Source of the DNA: Apostichopus japonicus
Lineage: Eukaryota; Echinodermata; Holothuroidea; Aspidochirotida; Stichopodidae
NCBI RefSeq assembly: GCF_037975245.1
Contig: NC_092568.1
Location: 18,991,001-19,055,000 of the forward strand
Length of the DNA stretch: 64,000 nt
Direction of reading: 5' to 3'
Positions within the stretch are counted from its first letter, which is position 1; each line of letters opens with the position of its first letter. A model generated the notes under the pieces. It did not search any database. It was given only the letters and a program-made list of their open reading frames with translations, and was not told where the DNA came from. The translations under genes and the position numbers were made by a program. This document shows positions 56,001-64,000 of the stretch, one piece after another.

Positions 56001-59000
56001 GAATTTTTAATTAAATTCCTCTTAGACTTACCCTCCAAGTTATTGTGTTATTTCTGGCTGCCAGTTTGTTTTTTTTACAAAAATGTTCAAGTTCTTGTCT
56101 TTTAACTGAGGATTTTGCTTGATTAGGCTGAACTTTTCACTCTGGCAACGATTGCTTGGTCAGGTGATTGTTAAGAGTTTTGAAAACTATGTGCATAGTG
56201 AAAGACAATGCAGATCAGTTGTGGTTGCTAATTTAACAGTTTCTGGGAATACAGGTAAAAATTGCTGCTTTTCCCAAAGATGAATGAATATTATTGTATC
56301 GTCAAAGGATAATACGTCAGTCCATGTATTGGTTCATTCGGAAGTGACTTTCTCACCATTTTGTGCGATGGTTCTATATATAGAGCTTTCTCCCTTCCTT
56401 CTTCCTGTTGATGTAACCAATCATCAATTACCTTCATAAAAGATGAATGAAATACTGTATTGTTTAAGAATAATACGTCAGTCCATGTATTGGTTCATTA
56501 GGAAGTGACTTTCTCACCATTTTGTGCGAAGGTTCTATTTATAGATCTTCCTCCTCCCTGTTGATGTAACCAATCATCAATTACCTTCATAAAAGGACAC
56601 CTAGAAAAAGTAACAAGTTGACTGTTCTTCCATCATTCTGTTTCATGCAAAAATGTTCCTCTTCTCCCCCCCCCCCATCCCTCCCTAGTTTTTTGTTCAT
56701 AATCCTCTGAACAAAACCTTTGTCCACCTTCTGATACCCCCCCAAAAAAATTAAGTACTGTATAGAGTACATTACATTTCTCTCGATGAGAACTGCCCAA
56801 ATTGTGAGAGGTTACAGGATGATCCCAGTGAACAGTGAGTCAGATGGCTATTTAAAGCCGTGACAACTGTGAATCAGCAATTTGTCAGTCTATCACCACA
56901 GAGCACTGCACTATTGTACGTCAGCTTTTAGAGTAGTACATGTATACAAGTTTGAATTTACCAACCCTGAGCTGTTATAATAATTAATAGAATAAGGTAA
57001 ATTTGGGCATACTTGTAAGCAATTTAGCTAAAAGAAATCATCTTGATAGTGAATGGGGGGGGGAGGGAGAGGAGAGAGAGAGAGCAACATGTGTAGTGAT
57101 ATATGATTGTGTTTTATTGATTTTTAATGATGCTGATGGAACAGTGTGTGAAATGTCAAATTTCCTTCAATTGGTTTAAAAATATTTTCACTGTGTAGTC
57201 ATGCTAGAAGTTTGACATACTGTATGTACTGTATGTGACGGGCAATTTTTTAATTTAACCAAAAAAAATGCTATTGTGTTTTTGGCAAGTGCAGTGGCGC
57301 CGGAGCTCTGCTAATATACTGTAATTCACTACAAGGTCAACAGAACATTTATGAAGGAAAACTTTGGTTATTATTTACAATTGAAATATACCTGCAGGTA
57401 TGTCAGATATTATTACTCAGATATTATTATTTATTATTATTATTTACCAAATTTATATAGCGCCCTTTTCATGCTTCAAGAGTGCTTTACAATGACAACA
57501 AAATGACAAAACCCTTAAAATATGAATATGAAGAATAAAATTGACGCAGCTTAAATATTAATAAAAAAATAGATAAATACGAAGGAATAATTTAAAAAAA
57601 AATAATATAGATTTACAATGAAATTCCTAAAAAAGAAAAAAGTGACTTTTAAGTAAATTTAAGTAACAAAATGACAAAACACCTTAAAATATGAATAAGG
57701 AAAATAAAATAAATATAAAGATATGGTCAAGATTTTGAAAATGTACTGTATCACAATGAAGTATGCTCTCCATCATAAAGAACAGGAAGTCGTGGGTAAA
57801 CGTTACTGGCATTGAGTTATGGCGTAAAGGCCACGTACAGTACCTTCTAATAATAACAAGTTGAATTTGCTATTGGGAGAGGAGAGAAATACTTTGGAGA
57901 TAGCAGAAATGTTATAAAAACATTGGAATTGCACCCGTGACAGTACTTACAGTACACTCACCTGAATTTCAACAGCTACAGTATGGTACAGTAGTTTCTA
58001 CCTGTTGTAATTGTGGTATTACTGTATGACATGTGATCAAATGCTTCAAATGAATTCCCCTTTTTGTTTTAATAATTAACTGGAGTTTGGACTCGTGCAG
58101 TATGTATGTACACATGCATTATCCACATAGCTAAGTTTACTAAAAAAAAAAATAGGGAATATGGGAATTTTAATAGCCTTTGATAAAGAACAGTAACTTT
58201 TCCATTTTATCACTGACATGCCTAGAAGGGAAATACAGCTTTGGCTGAAATCCAAAATGACTTATTTTATTCATTAGCTGCTTTGGTAGATCTCTACAAA
58301 AATATAAAAAAACTCATTGACACAATGAGTGGTTCATCTAGATACTGTATATAAATGTGTATTGAAGTGTGTCATGTGTGAGTCATACAAATAACATCTA
58401 GGGTAAGATGTATTGTACCTGCTACATCTTACTCTGTCAAAGATCATACATATAGAAATGAGTCGTTTTTGAGATAGTTGACAGTGGAGATGGAAGAGGC
58501 AGTCAATGTACTGTATGTACATGACACGTAATAAGGATGACAAACCTTGATGAGGTCAGACATTGTGACAGCTGTACTTACTGGGAGCACCCGGAGCAGC
58601 ATTCCCCAGTCCTCTGGATTGTCAATTGTCCTCGTGAATGCTAATCAGTAGCAGTTAAGGGTTCAAGATAACATACAGAACTTTAGCATACTAACAATGT
58701 TGAGCAGTTTGCTTTGGATTCAGGAATACCTAGGTTTTTGTAGAGGGTAATTGCTGGGAGATAAGGTAGTTTGGAGTTACACCAGTGGAGGAATATAATA
58801 TTACTGTAGGTTGAAATATCAATCGGTAACAGTACTGTATACGTCAGTCGTATATGAAGCTTACAGTCATGGAGATTTAGGTCTATACTTAGATTCAGCA
58901 ATGCTTGTACCAAAAGTGAACTTGAAGCAAACAGGTTTTATGTCAGTATCATACAGTAGGGTTCACAGTCCTGACATATTTGTTTTGTTCCTCATTAAAA

Positions 59001-62000
59001 TGTCATCCATTTATTTAAAAAATATACCAAACTACACAACAGTTATTTGGGCAGCATGGGGGGTATACAGATGGATAATTTCACATCCCTAAAAACAAAG
59101 TTGAAACCCTACATGTCATATCCAAGAACCAAACAATAAATTAAAAACCTATTTAAGGAAAAAGAAACGTTTTGCTGTCCAGTGTGCAAACTACTGTACA
59201 GTACATGACAGGACAAGTCTACTTTATGGTACGAACAGTGATAACGTCAACTTTCAATATTTTTCAAACGCTTTTCCTTTTATTCTATAAAAATCCATTT
59301 TTCTGACCTCCTTCTCATCAGGTCTGTTTATCAGATCTGGGATCAGTTGGCAAATGTTACCTTATTTCCTTTCCCCGCTTTGCCTATAAATTAATGAAAG
59401 GAATTGAAAGAATTACTGTGCACTGCAGCTTCTCTACTGACATTGTCGTTTCATATACAGGTTTGTCGAATAACAAACAGGATGTGGGTTCTTTATTTCT
59501 TTGACTTTTATCAGCATGACTCAGTTGTTGTTGAGTGATATCCTTTTTATTGTATTATTTCTGTTTGTTATAATATAAACTATATACCAGAAGTTAAAAC
59601 AGTAGCAAATATCAGACCAGTAGGGCATGCTGTTTGATATAAAATGCAAGTAAACATTCACAGCAGGAAGTTTGTCCTATTTACCACTTGAATATTGCTA
59701 TAATTTGTAAAGAGAACTTAAAACTAGGATTTTTGAGTTCTGCTATTAAAGTTAGATGAGTAGGCCTACTGCTAACTACAATGTTGGGAGATTGGGCTGG
59801 GTTGATGGTAGTGGAGCAAAGTATGATTTCGCCATCATGATCCAAATGATTTGCTTGTAGTAAAGGTATATATCTGTGAGTGAACATTTTAGATCTAGGG
59901 AAGTATTTTCTTTCTTAGGCCTATGCTAAGCATTGATGAAAAGAGTATATAATAGAAATTTTTTCCTGGTATAATATTCTTAACCATAAATTTACGGAAG
60001 AAAGACATATATTTTAACTTTTTGGAGAAAAACAGAATTAATCATTTCTTATTGAAATTATAATATTGATTCACTTTTTTTTTTATTGATGTAATTGCAG
60101 TGTAGTATAGTTTGAGACTTATTACTCCCATTTTGCCTAAGTGAGAAATGTCACTTAAATTTTCAACTCATATATGCATGCATCTTTTTAACTCATCAGG
60201 TAACAAGTTAGACTGTTTCGGAGTGGCTTTTGCAGTGGTGGCAGCGTTTCAAATTTTAGGCTATAAAGACGTTCATTTAGCTCTGTCTGAGGATCACGCC
60301 TGGGTGTCGTTTGGAGAAAATGGGAAAGAAACCGCCGAGGTCACATGGCATGGAAAAGGGAACGAGGACAAGAGGGGCCAGCCGATTACGACAGGTAACA
60401 ATTGAAAACGTCAGATGTCTATTGTAGGGGGACTAAGACACTGAATTGAATTGAATTTGAATATATTGTCCACAATCGGAAATTCGGCTTACACAGGTCG
60501 TAAACGAAGAAAGAAAAGAAACAAGAAAAGCAATAGTATAAGTATCAATAGACTGTGATACACATACAGTAATACAAACATATATACAGCAAATCCTACA
60601 AATAAGAAACTTATCTTCTCACTTGTGAATTAAATATATGGATAGAATTAGGCACAAATGAGTATCTGTAGCGGGCCCTAAGTGTACGTGGTGGGCATAA
60701 GTCCAGAGCGGTTGTAATTGTAGTGCTCAAACAAAGGGTGTGTTGGGTCTTGCATGATTTTTTGTCAATTTATTTATATATTTATTATTGTCAGGGAAAG
60801 TTTATCTATTAGTGTTTCTATATACATGCATTATTATTTTATGTACATGGTGGGGTACAGTAGCTCAAAAATGGGTGTGTTAGAACATATTTACTCAGGG
60901 CTGTCATAATGAGGATAGTGTCAGTAGTTCTTAAAAGCGTTTTTCGCTGAGGTTGGGGAGTGGGGAATAAGAGTGCAGTGGTTGTGTAGAGACATGTAAA
61001 ATTTGCAGCTCTTTTGCTGCTGTGAAATCATAAAGTGATGGAGACCATGTTCATCCCCAAAATAAGTCTTCATTTACTGTATCTTTAACTTTACCAAACT
61101 TGTTTCTTTAATTAGAGATAAGATTTGCTGAATCAATATTAATCTGTAAAATTTTACTTCAGATGAATCTGTGAATCTTGATCCGCAGTCCATTCTGTGT
61201 TCTTGATTGGACAATGGCACCTCACACCCTTTCTATTTCTTTGTGAGACAAGAAGTAGGCGAAGCATACGGTTGTTTATCCTACATTCTAAAGCACGGGG
61301 TCTGATATGAAATCAGAAAGAGAAACTTCTAACCAGTTTGCATTATAATCTACCCTGTCTGTTTTCCAGGTGTAGCAGATAGGAGCTGGTTGTACCTCAA
61401 CGGGCACCCTGTGATCTGCTGTAGGAGGATGGAGGTCGCAGCACTGGTATCCGCCATCAACCCTTCGATCAGTGCCAGTTCAGATAGCATTGAAGTAGCG
61501 TCCATGCAGCAGGTATGTGTAGATGTTGTTGTAAACTGTGGGTAATCTTTGTTGCACAGTTTCCAATGGATGACATATTAATGTAGTTATTTTGAAGTTA
61601 TTATTTTTTATTTTTGGTGCAACAAAGTAGGAAATGTTGAGCACATGTCATTGCTTCAATAGATCAGTTATAGTTTAAAGATATTTGCATGCGATTATTC
61701 AAGGAACCCCTCTCTTTTTAAATTTCTAAAATTATAACATCGTTCATTTAAATATGTAGATAAGAGTACTCCTGTACAAATATGATGGTTTGGAATGGGA
61801 AGGTCCTAGCAGTACAGTGGTCCACAGGTGTTTATGTCAGTTGCACCATAGGGATGAACCGGGGTGCAACCATGTATACTTCTGGAGGGGGGGCTTTAAC
61901 CTCCCCAGGAAAAATCAGAGGGGGGGTGCGTGGGAGCTCATACCCCCTACTATCAGTCAAAATATTACAAAAATTGCTGGTGTACAGTACAGTACATTAA

Positions 62001-63447
62001 TATATCAAATGTGCATACAGTACAACCTAAACAGTCGAATATTCTTCAAAATTGTCTAAAAAGTTGCATAAGATGGCACCTACTTGCTTCTAAGCACTCT
62101 CTTTTTTACCAAGATTTCTCAAACCTGTCCCCTGGATAACTTAAAATCTTATCACCCATACACCCCCCCCTACAAAATGTTATTGGGAGGGGCCATCAAT
62201 TCCATTGAATACCTCAGGTACTGTAACATTTTGCAGTAATAATGTAAGTTTTCTACTTTTTTGTTTAAAGGAGCTCCTGTGGATGATGTATGACCTCAAA
62301 CTACTCAAAAGGTAAATCAGAGTATTTACTTTACTCCTCTCTTAACTGGCTCCTACAACACTAACGCACCTTTCCTAGTCTACCTAGACACCACTGGTAT
62401 AAATTATAGCACTGCGCCCCCCGGTGACCTCTCCTACGGGTCACCGCACACTGTCTATTCCTCCCGTATTTACCATTCTGAAGAAAACGTGTGTTTAACG
62501 AACTCCGTTTTCACTTACGCCATACTGACGTTTCCTTGCACGAAATCTGCTGCTTACCACCGACAAAGGTTCTAGACATAGTTTGCAATAAAAATTGGGT
62601 GATCAAACATTATTTCTTGTTAGCTACTCAAAATCTCTGAGCATAAATCTCCTTTAGTATCAGTCAATGCTGCTGCGAGACCATTGTTATTAAAGGCTGA
62701 TTTTTTATCTTGTCATCTTATCTTATCAGATCAAATCCTTTGTGTGAGCATTCCTGTCAAATTAAGCTAAGCTGCCTGTGTGCTTTCACTATCTAGGTGA
62801 AGAATGAATTCATGTAATCATTGAGTATTTCTGGCAAGTTAATCTGCCAAGTGTTTAACACTAGGTCAGGATCGAATCCAACTCAACTGTTTAGAATTTC
62901 TACGAGTCTGCTGTAAAAGCATGCAGAGTAAAGTAAAGAGATGATTGTTCGATTTACTTGTTCTCTATTAGGTCACAAGATATTTTTGCAAGAATGCCAT
63001 TTACTGGGGAATTTTTGTAGAGGATTAATTTATGCTGAAGGTTTCTTTTCCATTAATGACCAATTGCAATAGCGTTAAACTGTACACGTACTGGCACCAT
63101 CCATTTACTTTGTGTCTCTCACATGTAAGAGAAACAAGAAACTGGCCAATTAAAGCAAGAAATTTGAGCATGCAGAATCTTTTCCTGTTCACGTCACAGT
63201 TTTTTTTCCATATCTTCCTCAGATACCCCTTGGCCCTGGGAAATCTAGCTGACCTGGAGAGCGTTGAGTCAACCCCTGGTAGACCCACGACCCAAGATCT
63301 CTTCAAGGAGGCCATAAAGGTGTCCGTAGAGGAGTACGATGATTGTCATGTGTACCCTTACACCTATCTGGGGGGTCACCTGCATCGGGCCAAGGACTAT
63401 GAAGGTGCAATGGCAAATTGGATGGCAGCTGCCAACGTTGTCAGCAA
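46889..63447 (+). CDS. MEN1: menin, first six coding exons (partial, runs off the window)
   Basis: Nuclear scaffold; human menin bridges MLL/KMT2A histone methyltransferase complexes, JunD and LEDGF at chromatin. The exons give 347 codons plus two bases, about 57% of the 615-aa human protein. Clear matches to human menin as I recall it: [13 protein letters not shown] (human FPLRSIDDVVRLF), [56 protein letters not shown]-type, [17 protein letters not shown] and TPGRP. All lie in the N-terminal and thumb domains. Start chosen at the first in-frame ATG (ccaaATGG) with TGA four codons upstream. The palm, fingers and C-terminal nuclear localisation signals must lie beyond 64 kb. Regulation is not visible. 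Confidence 0.96.
47036..48075 (+). other. MEN1 intron 1, nothing recognised
   Basis: About 1 kb with a G-run near 47521-47532. No element recognised. Confidence 0.6.
48076..48367 (+). CDS. MEN1: MEN1 exon 2 (aa 50-147)
   Basis: Between CCATGCAG and GTATGG. It encodes [13 protein letters not shown] through the well-conserved [20 protein letters not shown] and [10 protein letters not shown]. It lacks the Pro-rich loop seen in vertebrates at about residue 70. Confidence 0.95.
48580..48860. repeat. diverged dispersed repeat, copy A
   Basis: Shares with 52.82-53.02 kb, in order: ATAGGAGAGATGTGTA-like, CCAGCAG, GATCATTTT/TATCATTTT, CC.ATTTGGG, GTATTA, GCAATCTGAATTTG, ACCTC.A, and TCCGAA.A.AAATTT. 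The relationship is clear though aged. Element class unknown. Confidence 0.65.
51113..51457. mobile_element. hAT-like MITE, 345 bp
   Basis: Perfect 14-bp TIRs CAGGGATGTGCCCA / TGGGCACATCCCTG. The flanking repeat is six bases, GCTTTA (51107-51112 and 51458-51463). CAGGG..CCCTG ends are hAT-like, and some hAT groups make 5-6-bp duplications; a mutated 8-bp TSD is the alternative. No transposase. In MEN1 intron 2. Confidence 0.88.
52815..53020. repeat. diverged dispersed repeat, copy B
   Basis: Partner of 48580-48860, same orientation, about 4.2 kb downstream. See that entry for shared blocks. Confidence 0.65.
56279..56594. repeat. 162-bp tandem duplication
   Basis: AGATGAATGAA starts the units at 56279 and 56441. 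They share AATACGTCAGTCCATGTATT, GGAAGTGACTTTCTCACCAT and GATGTAACCAATCATCAATT with few differences; the second unit has a small deletion in the TTCC-rich part. Recent duplication in MEN1 intron 2. Confidence 0.95.
57417..57485 (-). mobile_element. LINE 3' tail, inverted
   Basis: The minus strand reads TTGTAAAGCACTCTTGAAGC.., GGGCGCTATATAAATTTGG, then (TAA)n: the TGTAAAG / GCTATATAA / TTATTATTA form also seen at 24826-24905. Only the end of the element is present. A related AAAATGACAAAAC..TTAAAATATGAATA segment follows twice (57498 and 57667). Confidence 0.65.
60200..60394 (+). CDS. MEN1: MEN1 exon 3 (aa 147-212)
   Basis: Between ACTCATCAG and GTAACA. It encodes [37 protein letters not shown] and [20 protein letters not shown], nearly the human sequence. 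Confidence 0.96.
60430..60560 (-). repeat. possible inverted LINE tail
   Basis: On the minus strand the stretch ends in repeated AATTC words (..ATTCAAATTCAATTCAATTC), a tail type seen in some LINEs. No coding match, so this is a weak call. Confidence 0.35.
61370..61512 (+). CDS. MEN1: MEN1 exon 4 (aa 212-259)
   Basis: Between GTTTTCCAG and GTATGT, phase 0 at the 3' end. It encodes [20 protein letters not shown] and [13 protein letters not shown]; human has [33 protein letters not shown]. Confidence 0.95.
61840..62180. repeat. dispersed repeat, copy also at 28.4 kb
   Basis: The 62.02-62.17 kb part matches 28385-28560 in order and orientation. The left part has G-runs (near 61886 and 61920) and the right a C-run (near 62162), like the G/C-run hAT MITEs here. 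I could not find clean TIRs or a TSD. Confidence 0.55.
62271..62311 (+). CDS. MEN1: MEN1 exon 5 (aa 260-273), 41 bp
   Basis: A very short exon between GTTTAAAG and GTAAAT. It encodes [13 protein letters not shown](R); human has KLLWLLYDLGHLER. Confidence 0.93.
63223..63447 (+). CDS. MEN1: MEN1 exon 6 (aa 273-348)
   Basis: Between CTTCCTCAG and GTAAGA. It encodes [40 protein letters not shown] and [11 protein letters not shown]. Ends with two bases of the next codon. Confidence 0.96.
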
Positions 63448-64000
63448 GTAAGACATTCTATTCTCTCTTGGTCGTAGCATTAAAAAGAAAAAAGGCTGGA
63501 TTATATATCTGGAAAAAATCAAATATATTTTATCCAAGTTTCATGATGTAATTTATTGCTAATGTAATGGCTATTGGGTAAGGTTTATTCAGTATTGCTC
63601 TAAAAGCAGCCGTCTGCAAACTTTTAGACTCATGACCCAGGATATGCTGTAAGTACTGATGCCAGGACTTACTAGAAACCCATGCTCGGAGTGCATTTTA
63701 TCTATAGATCTCGGCTACGGACTGCGAAAATGATCAATTTCCGCCGGCAAGCACAGAAAACTGTACATTAATTTTCTTACCTCTGGATAATGCCCTATAG
63801 TTTTCCGACCATCGCTGGTCCTTGTCTTTGTGCAATGTTTTTGCTGTGACGGTATTTGAACATATGTAAATCCTACAGTATAATAATACGTGCCTTGTTG
63901 CAATGTTATACTCATATGAACGGTGGAATACCGTTCCCGCTTCTAAATCATATTGTATCGGGATAAATGAGTATCAGATATTCCAGGTGTTACTGTATTT
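63448..64000 (+). other. start of MEN1 intron 6
   Basis: No further menin exon appears before the window ends. Nothing else recognised. Confidence 0.6.

Larger units (their letters stand above)
48368..60199 (+). other. MEN1 intron 2 (11.8 kb)
   Basis: The largest intron in the window. Recognised content: two ordered pairs of diverged repeats (48.58/52.82 kb and 50.33/53.94 kb), a hAT-like MITE at 51113-51457, a 162-bp tandem duplication at 56279-56594, a GA-rich run near 57066 and a LINE tail at about 57417. No exon with menin or other coding content is visible; the rest is AT-rich with nothing recognised. Confidence 0.7.

Overview
The window is animal nuclear DNA: AT-rich, with genes split into short exons by canonical GT-AG introns and many retroelements and TIR transposons in introns and between genes. 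Gene content (a two-pore channel that looks most like TPC3, a secreted NPC2 protein, menin) together with Penelope-like retroelements and many hAT-type MITEs suits an invertebrate deuterostome. An echinoderm such as a sea cucumber is my best guess, but the sequence alone does not prove it.

Layout. 1-3.4 kb: no gene seen. 3.4-6.85 kb: a 104-bp tandem duplication, then a minus-strand Penelope-like element (PLE) with an intact 567-aa reverse-transcriptase ORF, upstream N-terminal ORFs and, just past the RT stop, a candidate hammerhead ribozyme. 6.9-10.1 kb: TE remnants, including a 523-bp hAT MITE. 10.1-32.7 kb (+): a complete 18-coding-exon two-pore channel gene, 809 aa as spliced here; its introns hold a PLE 3' end, a tRNA-derived SINE, a LINE 3' end split by a hAT MITE, an 85-bp minisatellite and another hAT MITE. 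33.46-33.86 kb: a hAT MITE with perfect TIRs and TSDs. 35.9-42.2 kb (-): a complete 4-coding-exon NPC2-like gene of 180 aa, whose first intron carries three TIR elements almost end to end (39.47-41.97 kb). 43.1-45.7 kb: a degraded plus-strand PLE with a GIY-YIG domain, interrupted by a minus-strand LINE. 46.9 kb to the window end (+): the first six coding exons of menin (MEN1), with an 11.8-kb second intron.

How the genes relate. TPC (endolysosomal cation channel) and NPC2 (lysosomal sterol carrier) lie tail to tail; NPC2 and menin lie head to head. The first two act in the same organelle, but nothing here shows co-regulation. Exon boundaries were set by reading frame, splice dinucleotides and remembered family conservation; phases close exactly for all three genes. 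One junction, at the second pore of the TPC, is uncertain.

No wholly new biological system is evident. The most interesting signals are the ribozyme-like motifs attached to the PLEs, the PLE that lacks an endonuclease domain, the nested PLE/LINE, and three TIR elements with unusual subterminal repeat arrays.
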